From positions 1 through 17,139 of the forward strand of contig JBFJVZ010000125.1 of the NCBI GenBank assembly GCA_041623895.1: a stretch of DNA of 17,139 nt. The letters run 5' to 3'. This document shows positions 6,885-14,460 of this stretch, in pieces. The notes under the pieces are model-generated. The model saw only the letters and a list, made by a program, of their open reading frames with translations, searched no databases and had not been told where the DNA came from. The first letter of the stretch is position 1; the number at the start of each line of letters is the position of its first letter. The stretch is from JBFJVZ01 sp041623895. GTDB lineage: Bacteria > Planctomycetota > Planctomycetia > Pirellulales > Pirellulaceae. The translations under genes and the position numbers were made by a program.

Positions 6885-7080
6885 AACGTTAAACTCTAGC
6901 GGTTTATCCAGATGAAGGGTCAGCAGGTGAGTCGTAGCGGAAGTTGCCAAGACTTCCGACAATTCAAAATATCCGTTGGCGAGTTCCGCTACCAATAAGC
7001 AAATGCTGCCGAAGCACTAGCAGATCATCAATATGACACGCAATCGGTAATCAGTGTTCATCATGTTAATCAAACGCACA

Positions 7081-8433
7081 ATGAAAAAAGCTATCGTGGT
7101 CCTATTGATGGCAATCGGGATCACCGGGCCGCTGCAGGGTCAAGAGCATGCCGTCAGCAATGCGGGCGAATTTGACTGGCCGCGGTTCCTGAACACCAAT
7201 ATCGATGGCGTAGCGGCGGCCAGCAAGCTGCGCCTTGACGGGCTGGCCAAACCAAAATTCCTGTGGTCGCTATCCGTTGGTGATGGCTACGGAATCGGAT
7301 CGGTCGATCGCGGCAGCTACTACCACTTTGACAGCCACAACGGTTCCGAACGACTGCGATGTATCGATTTAAAAACGGGAAAAGAAAAATGGAGCCAATC
7401 GCAAAAGCTGTATTACCGCGATATGTACGGTTATGAAGACGGGCCGCGAAGTACCGCCACCGTCGATGGCGAGCAAATCTTTACCTTCGGAGTCGGCGGA
7501 CAGTTGGTTTGCCGCAATCGGAGCGATGGTAAGCTGCTGTGGGAGATCGATACCAACGAAGAGTATGGCGTCGTGCAAAACTTCTTCGGCGTTGGTTGCT
7601 CGCCGCTGGTCTGGGGCGAGTTGGTGATTGTGATCGTTGGCGGTAGCCCCGCCGCGGATGCCGACATCGCGCCCGGACGTTTGGATCGTGTCTCACCCAA
7701 CGGTTCGGCGGTGGTCGCCTTTGACCGCCAAACGGGACAGGAGCGGTGGCGCTGCGGCAACGATTTGGCCAGCTACAGCAGCCCACGCCTGATCGATTTG
7801 GGCGATCAACCATTGGTTCTCGCCTTCTGTCGCGACGGGCTGATCGCCGTCGATCCCGGCAGCGGAAAACAGCGATGGCGTTTCGATCATCGTGCCTCGA
7901 TCTTGGAAAGCGTCAATGCGATGGTGCCGATCGTCAGCGGCAATCATGTCTTCATCAGCGAGTGTTATGAAGTTGGCAGTGTGTTGCTGAAGGTCTCCGC
8001 CGAAGATGCACAAGTCGTCTGGAGCGATCCACCGCGGAACCGCAGAAGCCAATCGATGCGAGTTCACTGGTCGACACCGGTTTTGGTCGATGGTTTCCTG
8101 TACGGCTGCAGCGGACGAAACGCGCCCGATAGCGATTTTCGTTGCGTCGAATATATGACGGGCGAAGTTCAATGGTCTGATCCCCGGCGAATTCGCGGAT
8201 CGGTCACTCGCGCCGGCAATCATCTGCTGGTCTTGGAAGAACGCGGCACCTTGCAAGTCATGAAGCCAAATAGCGAACGCATGGAAATCATCGCCGAGTG
8301 GGATCTGAGCCAAGCCGACGGAACGCGGCCTGCAATTTCGTATCCATGCTGGGCGGCGCCGGTCGTGGTCGGCGACAAGTTGTTGTTGCGCGGCGACGAA
8401 ACCGTGTTGTGTTTGGCGCTGCGAACGAAGTGA
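7081..8433 (+). CDS. Secreted PQQ-like (BamB-type) beta-propeller protein
   Basis: The ~450-residue protein has a signal peptide (MKKAIVVLLMAIGITGPLQG) followed by tryptophan-docking beta-propeller repeats. Repeated blade signatures of the D-x-x-T/S-G-K/Q-E/x-x-W type are visible: DLKTGKEKW, RSDGKLLW, DRQTGQERW, DPGSGKQRW, a degenerate AQVVW and MTGEVQW. The start of the mature protein (WPRFLNTNIDGV) resembles the WPQWRGPNRDGVS opening common in planctomycete propellers. There is no sign of a dehydrogenase active site, so PQQ binding and enzyme activity are unproven; a structural or binding role outside the cytoplasm is more likely. Alternative starts in frame are GTG 7054 and ATG 7063; none has a Shine-Dalgarno, and 7081 was chosen because it gives a compact signal peptide. 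It stands alone, divergent from arfB. Confidence 0.85.
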   Translation: MKKAIVVLLMAIGITGPLQGQEHAVSNAGEFDWPRFLNTNIDGVAAASKLRLDGLAKPKFLWSLSVGDGYGIGSVDRGSYYHFDSHNGSERLRCIDLKTGKEKWSQSQKLYYRDMYGYEDGPRSTATVDGEQIFTFGVGGQLVCRNRSDGKLLWEIDTNEEYGVVQNFFGVGCSPLVWGELVIVIVGGSPAADADIAPGRLDRVSPNGSAVVAFDRQTGQERWRCGNDLASYSSPRLIDLGDQPLVLAFCRDGLIAVDPGSGKQRWRFDHRASILESVNAMVPIVSGNHVFISECYEVGSVLLKVSAEDAQVVWSDPPRNRRSQSMRVHWSTPVLVDGFLYGCSGRNAPDSDFRCVEYMTGEVQWSDPRRIRGSVTRAGNHLLVLEERGTLQVMKPNSERMEIIAEWDLSQADGTRPAISYPCWAAPVVVGDKLLLRGDETVLCLALRTK

Positions 8434-8448
8434 ACACGCTGAACCGGA

Positions 8449-8598
8449 TCAGCCTATAAAGGCCTTTAAAAAAAGCGGCAGTTCGGCTTGATCAGGTGCG
8501 CCGGTAAGTAACAGGGGAATCACGGGCAATCGCCGGTCGACGAACTCGGCGATGCATGCCCTCATTTCCGGTTCGATGAGCACGCGAACAGACAGATA
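8449..8598 (-). pseudogene. Remnant of a TIR-domain gene
   Basis: The minus-strand frame between stop codons at 8601-8599 and 8451-8449 encodes about 49 codons matching the C-terminal half of bacterial TIR domains: an EMRACIAEFVDRRLPVIPLL segment, then LTGAPDQAELPLFLKAF. The usual family pattern is W-x-x-E-M-x-A-x-L-x-x-F-V-x-R-x-x-P-V-I-P-V-L-L-P-G-A-P-x-x-P-E-L-P-x-F-L, normally followed by a tryptophan-containing strand that is missing here. There is no suitable start, and the N-terminal half with the F-I-S-Y-S loop is absent. Just upstream (8602-8688) another frame reads IGKNGP, possibly a decayed trace of the preceding G-K-x-G-x-G-P-W loop; that part is tentative. It lies between the 3' ends of two convergent genes. 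TIR proteins commonly act in bacterial immunity as NAD-consuming effectors, so this may be a decayed defence gene. Confidence 0.75.
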
Positions 8599-8688
8599 TT
8601 AATCATCGACACTCGGCGATGCTTGGAACTGGAGCTTGGGCGGTCCATTCTTCCCGATTTTGGTCGACGCAACGAGTGCAATTCTCGT

Positions 8689-10344
8689 TCAGCCCGCGTT
8701 TTGCAATGCTATGTCGGCGAGCGTTTTGCCGTTGGCTGCTTCGCGCTGGGCGGCGTTGTATTTGTCGAGCGTTTTCCAGGCAGGGTTGTCGTTGGCCGGT
8801 CGAGCATGGTGCGCCAAGGCCAGGATTTCAGTGACCGTGATCCGATCCGCCGGCTTGGCCAACGTCAATGCATCTTCCTCGCCCGCACTCGCGGAAACTT
8901 TTCGCAGAATCTGTGCTTCGATCAGTTTCCCCGTCATTTCGTGCACGATCCGGCTGGATAACCCGAGCCGATCTGCGACTTCCTGGTTGCCGATCGACTG
9001 GCCGACTTCAAACGCATGAGCCAGCTCGCTCATGATCGGCAACATCCAATCGGGATCGCCCGCCAGCAAGCCTTTTTCGACCTGTTCACTTTTTATGAAA
9101 CGCTTACCGCGTAGCGTCTGCAGCGTGTAGGTCAGAATCAGACCGAACAAAACGATCAGCCAGGTCACATAGATCCAAAACAAAAACAGCGGAATCAGTC
9201 CAAGTGAACCATACAAGGCCGAATAAGGAACGGCGGTGACCACGTAGATCTTGAAGGCAAACTTGGCTCCTTCCCAGAGCAGCGCACCGACGATTGCCCC
9301 AATGGCGGCCGCACGAACGGAAACGTGCGTGTTGGGCATCAAGGCGTATAACAGGAATAGCAACACGAAACCGGCAGCAACCGAAAGCGCATGGCTCAAA
9401 AACAACTTCAGGTTCGATCCGGCACCGATCAAAACAAACCACTCCAGCACCTGGCCGGACATGTACAGGCTGAACGCCAACAATCCACTACCGAGGGTGA
9501 TGATCGACCAGTGGATGGCCAGTCGAATGTGGATGGGTCTCTGAGACGGTGCGTCGTAAATACGATTGAATAGATATTCCAGCGAGTCAGCCAACGCGAT
9601 GGCGGCGTAAATGAACAACAGCAGTCCAGCAAAACCAATCGAGGCAAAATCGATATTGGCGATCTTGTTGGCGGCTTCATGAAGCGTGCGGCGAATGCTT
9701 GCTCGTGTCTTTCGCTCCGTCTCGGCGGCAGCCAGTGCTGCTGCTCGGGCCTCAGCTTCAGCATCTGCTTCGTCCGTCTGCGTTTGCTCAGGCGTCTGAG
9801 TTTGCGGTTCTTCGGGCACAACCGGCAGCGGCTCCGTTTGGGGATCGACCACCAGTCCGGTATCTGACTGCGAGGCATTATCGGGGGGAACGAGTTCCGG
9901 TTGGTCAACAGGATCGACTGGCTGGTCTTCTGCTGCGGGGACCCCGTCACCCGGCTCCGGCTCTTTATCGGGCTCTGTCGGTTCGTCGCCGGCCTGAGCG
10001 TCATCGTCGTCATCGGATGACATCTCCGCTGACAGATAAGCATCCGGCGGAAGGTCGGGTACGGCAATGAAGAACGAATAGAGCTGGTCTTCGACCTTGC
10101 TTTGAACTTCTTCCAATCCACCGACGACTCGAAACATCACCAGCCCCAGAACGACGACTGGAATCAGTGAAAAAATAGTTCGATAGGTAAGCTCGGCCGC
10201 CATTCCTTCGGCGCGATGCCGGATCAATTGTCGATAGCAGTGAACACCCAAGTCCCAGGCGTAACGCACTTGATGCTGCCCGCGCGTCAGTTTTTCGTGC
10301 GGGTGCCGAACAGCGTCCAGCAGGTAAGCGACCAATCGTGACAT
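8689..10344 (-). CDS. YihY/BrkB-family inner membrane protein with acidic insert and winged-helix-like C-terminus
   Basis: From the ATG at 10344, preceded by GAGGA at 8 bases, the product has 551 residues; the longer frame to 10416 has no ribosome site. The family (YihY/BrkB, once misnamed ribonuclease BN) has six membrane spans and an unknown, possibly transport-related role. Family hallmarks include the amphipathic GMAAELTYRTIFSLIPVV at 47-64 and the hydrophobic core at about 235-410. A block at about 107-211 is highly acidic and proline/glutamine-rich, including five consecutive Asp, and separates span 1 from span 2; it is absent from typical members of about 300 residues. After the membrane part, residues about 427-490 look like a winged-helix domain (SIGNQEVADRLGLSSRIV), known in longer family members. 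It probably forms an operon with the small gene upstream. Confidence 0.88.
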   Translation of the reverse strand: MSRLVAYLLDAVRHPHEKLTRGQHQVRYAWDLGVHCYRQLIRHRAEGMAAELTYRTIFSLIPVVVLGLVMFRVVGGLEEVQSKVEDQLYSFFIAVPDLPPDAYLSAEMSSDDDDDAQAGDEPTEPDKEPEPGDGVPAAEDQPVDPVDQPELVPPDNASQSDTGLVVDPQTEPLPVVPEEPQTQTPEQTQTDEADAEAEARAAALAAAETERKTRASIRRTLHEAANKIANIDFASIGFAGLLLFIYAAIALADSLEYLFNRIYDAPSQRPIHIRLAIHWSIITLGSGLLAFSLYMSGQVLEWFVLIGAGSNLKLFLSHALSVAAGFVLLFLLYALMPNTHVSVRAAAIGAIVGALLWEGAKFAFKIYVVTAVPYSALYGSLGLIPLFLFWIYVTWLIVLFGLILTYTLQTLRGKRFIKSEQVEKGLLAGDPDWMLPIMSELAHAFEVGQSIGNQEVADRLGLSSRIVHEMTGKLIEAQILRKVSASAGEEDALTLAKPADRITVTEILALAHHARPANDNPAWKTLDKYNAAQREAANGKTLADIALQNAG

Positions 10345-10446
10345 CGAACAATCCTCGGGGCGGTGGCGAATTGTTCCAACGTAGCAGACGTGCCCGGCGG
10401 CGCCGTCAGCAGCCACAGGGTGACTTCGATTCTTGGTCCGGGTGCT

Positions 10447-10836
10447 CTACGCGGCCCGGCGGACGTGGTCGCGAGACCCGCCCGCATCCCCATCCTGTAG
10501 CGAGATCACGTCGCTGGCTTGGCTGTCCGCAATCTGTGGGCCGGAAGCTGCGGGCCGCTTGACGTCTTCGATCTGATCGGTGGTACAGACTTCAAGCAGC
10601 TCTCCACCCGGCCCATGGATCTTCAGTTCGTCTTCTTCCATGAACCAAATCGCGTGGTATTGACCGGCATCGAAGCGGCGACCGGCATAGAATCCGTCAA
10701 CGATCAAGATCGATTCGCCTGTGATCGATTCACCGGTGACTTGGGCGGACGAGTCTTCACCGGCCTCGACCGTTTGCTGGGCGAGCCAATCAGACAGCCG
10801 CTGGCGTACTTTGGCTAGACGCTTGGAATTCGTCAT
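10447..10836 (-). CDS. Small protein of unknown function upstream of the YihY-family gene
   Basis: The 129-residue product starts at ATG 10836 with no clear Shine-Dalgarno. The N-terminus (about 1-20) is a basic amphipathic helix. A duplicated TGES motif occurs around 34-42, and the conserved-looking core is about 42-85 (ILIVDGFYAGRRFDAGQYHA, then WFMEEDELKI), predicted as beta strands. The C-terminal 40 residues look disordered. There is no signal peptide or membrane segment. It precedes the YihY-family gene by 102 bases on the same strand, so the two may be co-transcribed. I recognise no family. Confidence 0.65.
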   Translation of the reverse strand: MTNSKRLAKVRQRLSDWLAQQTVEAGEDSSAQVTGESITGESILIVDGFYAGRRFDAGQYHAIWFMEEDELKIHGPGGELLEVCTTDQIEDVKRPAASGPQIADSQASDVISLQDGDAGGSRDHVRRAA

Positions 10837-11329
10837 TCGATGGGTTCAGTTTTCGGTTATCGGCACAACAGGAATATCAATCAATGACCCGCATCGGTTG
10901 TTTCAGCACGCATTACCGCGGCGCGTTAAGCTATTCCTTGACGCGTCTTGCAGACCGAAAAGAAAATTGGATCACCGCCGCCGCCTGATCGAAGACAGCT
11001 CGTGCGGGCAAGCCGCCTCTCGATCTGGCATGGCACGGCCGCCGGCTTTCGGAATCAGACTGAAAGCTGTCGGCACAATCATGTAATTCGGCAGCTGGAA
11101 TTGCGGCGTTTGCTCCATCTTTGGGCGTTCGCAGCAAGCCCCTAGTCTTCCCAGATTGCCGAATTGCCTGATTTATGCTGGCATAAAGGAAGCATGTCAC
11201 GCACATGACGACAATAGATCAGCACAAGTGCCGCTGAGGCCTCTGGGTGTGGCCACAGTTTTTACTTCCACGGCCTTTTCGCCATCAAAAGAGTAAAACC
11301 GCGATTAAGCTTAGAAACATGAGAGTTCG
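10837..11329. other. 493-base divergent intergenic region
   Basis: This is the longest gene-free stretch, between the divergently oriented small unknown gene and hpt. Short frames on both strands (for example 10931-11206 minus) have no Shine-Dalgarno, no recognisable domain and biased Arg/Ser composition, so I do not call them genes. Two adjacent palindromes at 11172-11207 are listed separately. No convincing promoter hexamer pair was found for hpt, although the 5' region must hold one. Confidence 0.5.
11172..11207. promoter_or_regulatory. Two adjacent palindromes upstream of hpt, operator-like
   Basis: TTTATGC-TG-GCATAAA (11172-11187) is a perfect 7+7 dyad with a 2-base centre, and CATGT-CACGC-ACATG (11193-11207) a perfect 5+5 dyad with a 5-base centre; they are 5 bases apart. 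The first has the size and symmetry of a dimeric-repressor site. They lie about 125-160 bases before the hpt start. The bound protein is unknown. Confidence 0.35.
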
Positions 11330-11875
11330 ATGCGAATACTTTTGAGCGAAGACGAGTTGCAGTTTGGGGTGGAACGGTTGGCGGCAGAAATCGATGACCA
11401 TTATGGGAGCCAACAGCCGTTGACGGTAATCGCAGTGATGACGGGGTCTTTGGTACTGTTCGCCGATTTAATTCGTCGGCTATCGATGCCGCAGCGTGTG
11501 GGCGTGATCCGCGCCAGCAGTTATCGAGGCGGGACGACGTCGGGCGAGCTGAAAGTCGATGCAGATATGATGATTGACGTTTCGGGTCGAGATGTGTTGT
11601 TGGTCGATGATATTTTTGATACGGGACGGACCTTAGATCGGCTCATGGACATGATGCACGAGATGGGAGCGACGTCGGCAAAGACGGCGGTGTTGTTGCA
11701 CAAACAGCGTGACCATGCGGTTGAAGTTCGCCCCGACTTTGTGGCCTTTAAAATCCCCGATGAGTTTGTCGTGGGATATGGTTTGGACTACCTGGACATG
11801 TATCGCAATCTGCCGTATCTGGCCGTATTGGAACCGGCTGAGATCGCAGCAACGGCAGCGGAAGCAAAGTCGTGA
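11330..11875 (+). CDS. hpt: Hypoxanthine phosphoribosyltransferase
   Basis: The 181-residue cytoplasmic enzyme converts hypoxanthine (and often guanine) plus PRPP to the nucleoside monophosphate in purine salvage. The PRPP-binding loop VLLVDDIFDTGRT is at 89-101. The flexible loop SSYRGGTTSGELK (63-75) and the C-terminal base-recognition region (PDFVAFKIPDEFVVGYGLDY, 135-154) match bacterial HPRT, and length is normal. The ATG at 11330 follows GAGAG by four bases. Its TGA overlaps the GTG of the first glycosyltransferase (GTGA), so it is the first gene of a coupled three-gene unit. Specificity for hypoxanthine over guanine cannot be read from the sequence. Confidence 0.95.
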   Translation: MRILLSEDELQFGVERLAAEIDDHYGSQQPLTVIAVMTGSLVLFADLIRRLSMPQRVGVIRASSYRGGTTSGELKVDADMMIDVSGRDVLLVDDIFDTGRTLDRLMDMMHEMGATSAKTAVLLHKQRDHAVEVRPDFVAFKIPDEFVVGYGLDYLDMYRNLPYLAVLEPAEIAATAAEAKS

Positions 11876-13146
11876 ATCGTGCTCCACGCGTGTTGTTGAT
11901 TGGTCGCCACTTTTGGCCGCACGGGTCGATCGATTCGGCAGCTTACCTGATTCAATTGGCCGGGGGATTGCGGCGTCGAGGCATTCACGTCGAAGTCTTG
12001 ACGCCTCGTTACGCTCCTTGCTGGGCTCGGGAATTCAGTTTCCGGGATATCAAGGTTCATCGCCCAGCCGCGGCTCCGCGGGGCGATTGGTCGATGGGGC
12101 GGTATGTTCGCCAGCTGACGACGTGGTTGCGAGAGCACGGCAGCGGCTTTGATGTGTTGCTTGCCGATGCTGCGCGTGAAGAAGCGATTGCAGTCGTCGA
12201 AGCTGCTCGAGGAATCAACTGTCGATCCGTTGTCCGCATCAGTGGTTGGGGGGATCGGTGTGATTGCCAGTGGTGGAAAACTTCAAGATCGTCCAAACGA
12301 TGCTTGGGGTTCACAAAAACTGCGGACCGGATCATCAGCTCGAGCCCCACGGTTCATCGGGAGCTGATTCGAGCAGGCTTCGATGCGACCAGGATCACAC
12401 GTATCGATATTGGTTTTTCCACCGCCGTCAATCGAACTGAATCTTCAAGCCGTCTGGCACGCGTCGCACTTGGTGCCGTCAATACTGACTTGGAAGTGCC
12501 GGACAATGCCAAGGTTGTCGTATGCATCGGACAAATGACGGGCAAAGGCGGCATGGACTTGTTAGCAAAAACAGTCAGGCCGCTGGTCGAAAGACAAAAC
12601 GATCTGAAAGTCTGGTTCATTGGCGACGGTCCAAATCGCGATTCAATTTACGAATACTTAAGATCCGATGGCGTCCGTTCATCGATATCGATGCCGGGCT
12701 CCTTTAGCGATATAGAAGATGTATTGCATGCGGCGGACGTGTACGTGCAGACCGACGATCAGGGACTCGATTTCTTGCTGCCGGCGGCGATTTCGGCTGA
12801 ATTGCCGCTCGTGATGAATGATCTCGAGTCGACACGAGAGCTGGTGTGTGGGCGAGCCTCCGTCGATCAATCCGGTTCATCGACCGCGACAAACGAAGAT
12901 CCCCGAGCAGCAGGAAGCCTGGTTCATTGGTTTGACGGTTCGAGGGCATCATCGCTGCGAGCTGCCATCGAACGCACACTCAGCGACATGCCGGCAAGCC
13001 GCCGCAGGGCTGCCGAATTGCGTCGCATCATGCTCCGCCGACAACCACTGGATCAATCGATCGATCAATACGCCCGGCTCATCGAAGACGCAGTCAGGCA
13101 GACTGTTTCCCGTCTCGGCGCTGCGTCGATAGAGGCGTTATCGTGA
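11872..13146 (+). CDS. GT-B fold glycosyltransferase (family 4-like) with degenerate catalytic motif
   Basis: The 424-residue cytoplasmic protein starts at GTG 11872, overlapping the hpt stop. The N-terminal Rossmann half (about 5-205) shows VLLIGRHFWPHGSID and the C-terminal half (about 213-400) shows VVVCIGQMTGKGGMDLLAKT, then VWFIGDGPNRD and ADVYVQTDDQGLDF, typical GT4 elements. However the E-x7-E motif expected near 297-305 is lost: the aligned positions read Gln297 and Ala305 (DQGLDFLLPAA). Many retaining GT4 enzymes need the first of these glutamates for donor sugar binding, so this protein may use another donor, be poorly active, or assist the following intact glycosyltransferase. A Ser/Asp-rich insertion of about 20 residues at 330-350 is another oddity. 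The next gene overlaps its stop by 4 bases. Donor and acceptor are unknown. Confidence 0.85.
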   Translation: MNRAPRVLLIGRHFWPHGSIDSAAYLIQLAGGLRRRGIHVEVLTPRYAPCWAREFSFRDIKVHRPAAAPRGDWSMGRYVRQLTTWLREHGSGFDVLLADAAREEAIAVVEAARGINCRSVVRISGWGDRCDCQWWKTSRSSKRCLGFTKTADRIISSSPTVHRELIRAGFDATRITRIDIGFSTAVNRTESSSRLARVALGAVNTDLEVPDNAKVVVCIGQMTGKGGMDLLAKTVRPLVERQNDLKVWFIGDGPNRDSIYEYLRSDGVRSSISMPGSFSDIEDVLHAADVYVQTDDQGLDFLLPAAISAELPLVMNDLESTRELVCGRASVDQSGSSTATNEDPRAAGSLVHWFDGSRASSLRAAIERTLSDMPASRRRAAELRRIMLRRQPLDQSIDQYARLIEDAVRQTVSRLGAASIEALS

Positions 13147-14252
13147 CAACCCGGATTGCTCTGATCATTCCGACAATGGATCTTGGAGGTGCGGAAAAAC
13201 AGGTCTGTTTGCTGGCCGAGAATTTACCCCGCGAAAACTTTGATGTGCATGTGATTCTGCTGACACGCGACGGTCCTCGTAGCAAGCAACTTCGGGCAGC
13301 GAACATCCCGGTCACCGTGATTGGCAAGAGGTTCAAGGCTGACCCAACGGCGCTTTATCGTTTGCGTTCACAGCTTGTACACTTGAAACCGGACGTTGCG
13401 CACACCTGGTTGTTTGCCGCCAATTGCTTTGGCCGCGCGGCAGCGAAACTGGCCGGCGTTCCGCGAATTATTGGCAGCGAGCGGTGCGTTGATCTTTGGA
13501 AATCATCGGCACATTTCATTCTTGACCGTCGCCTGGCGAAATACTCCGAAGCAATCACAACCAATAGTGACAGCGTCCGTGATTTTTATGCTCAGCACGG
13601 CATTGACCCCAATTTGTTCTGCGTCATTCCAAACGGTATTGAGCCGCGAGCTGTCAACGAGATTGACCGCCAGGAGGCGTTTCGCAGACTCAACGTGCAA
13701 GACGACCGCAAGCTGATCTTGGCGGTGGGCCGGCTGTGGCCGCAAAAGCGCTATCGGGACCTGATTTGGGCCGCGGAATTACTCGCCACGCTACGACAAG
13801 ATACGACATTGGTGATCATCGGTGACGGTCCACAGAGCGGAGAGTTGCTGCGTTTCCGTGACTCGGTCACCCAACCGCAACACGTTCGATTTGCCGGCAA
13901 TCGGGATGATGTTGCTGAGCTGCTACCGCATGCCGATCTGTTCTGGATCGGTAGCGAATACGAGGGACAAAGCAATGCGGTCATCGAAGCAATGCAAGCC
14001 GGTGTGGCGGTAATCGCATCGGACATTCCGGGCAATCGGGACCTCGTGTTAGCCGACAAAACGGGGCGTTTGGTCCCACTGGGCGACCGCGCGGAATTCG
14101 CCCGTCAGTCCCACGACTTGCTGCAGCATCCCCAGCTGGCGGCAAGTCTGGGAGAGGCCGGCAAAGAGCGGATCCGGACGCAGTTCACGGTCCAGGAAAT
14201 GGTCCGCCGCCATGCCGATCTTTACCAAAATGGCCACGTTTTGCCTGGATAA
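13143..14252 (+). CDS. Glycosyltransferase, GT4 family
   Basis: The 369-residue protein starts at GTG 13143 within the stop of the preceding gene (GTGA). The N-terminal domain carries the acceptor-side loop MDLGGAEKQV (12-21). The C-terminal domain shows ILAVGRLWPQKRYRDLIWAA (192-211), IIGDGP (225-230), and an intact E-x7-E pair, Glu274 and Glu282, in SEYEGQSNAVIEAMQAG, followed by VIASDIPGNRDLV. It should therefore be a catalytically competent retaining transferase using a nucleotide-activated sugar, probably for a cell-surface or exopolysaccharide. There is no membrane segment; it likely acts at the cytoplasmic face. Substrates cannot be deduced. Confidence 0.93.
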   Translation: MTTRIALIIPTMDLGGAEKQVCLLAENLPRENFDVHVILLTRDGPRSKQLRAANIPVTVIGKRFKADPTALYRLRSQLVHLKPDVAHTWLFAANCFGRAAAKLAGVPRIIGSERCVDLWKSSAHFILDRRLAKYSEAITTNSDSVRDFYAQHGIDPNLFCVIPNGIEPRAVNEIDRQEAFRRLNVQDDRKLILAVGRLWPQKRYRDLIWAAELLATLRQDTTLVIIGDGPQSGELLRFRDSVTQPQHVRFAGNRDDVAELLPHADLFWIGSEYEGQSNAVIEAMQAGVAVIASDIPGNRDLVLADKTGRLVPLGDRAEFARQSHDLLQHPQLAASLGEAGKERIRTQFTVQEMVRRHADLYQNGHVLPG

Positions 14253-14364
14253 TCTGATAAACAGTTCGGCTCGTAACGATCAGGCCAAGCACCGACCGAC
14301 GAATTTTGTTGGAAACGGTTGATTTCGCTCAAAACGTCGTTGAGCAAGCTGCTTCCATGGATAC

Positions 14365-14402
14365 GATCGTTTAGGTGACCACCGGTTACCCGGCATGCGA
14401 TC
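14365..14402. repeat. Nested inverted repeat in the 208-base gap after the glycosyltransferase
   Basis: GATCG (14365-14369) pairs with CGATC (14398-14402), enclosing GGTGACC (14374-14380) and GGTTACC (14384-14390), which pair with one G-T wobble around a 3-base centre. It lies between the second glycosyltransferase and the 183-residue gene. The rest of the 14253-14460 gap holds a T8 run at 14423-14430 but no strong hairpin before it. The element may be a dispersed genomic repeat or a transcript-end structure. Confidence 0.4.
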
Positions 14403-14460
14403 CGCCCCACTGGGACCAGGTCTTTTTTTTCTTCCACAGGTTTTTGGTTATCGAACGGAT

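Noticed and set aside
6885..6995. 37-residue N-terminal extension of the ArfB frame
   Set aside because: ArfB proteins start about 25-30 residues before GGQ; the ATG at 6884 gives the normal length.
7693..8313. 206-codon minus-strand frame antisense to the beta-propeller gene
   Set aside because: The plus-strand reading has clear propeller repeats and a signal peptide; the antisense reading has no Shine-Dalgarno or recognisable motif.
8457..8468. 12-bp palindrome TAAAGGCCTTTA followed by an A-run
   Set aside because: No loop, and it lies in the TIR remnant where the bases are explained by decayed coding sequence; not a credible terminator or operator without other support.
8602..8688. Possible further TIR debris (IGKNGP string) upstream of the TIR fragment
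   Set aside because: Only about six residues agree with the family loop and the frame differs; too short to call as a feature, mentioned only as a tentative note.
10931..11206. 91-codon minus-strand frame in the region upstream of hpt
   Set aside because: No ribosome site, low-quality composition and overlap with the two palindromes; nothing supports a gene.
14421..14430. T8 run as an intrinsic terminator of the hpt-glycosyltransferase unit
   Set aside because: The preceding CTG/CAG complementarity gives only a 3-4 bp stem with an unsuitably small loop.
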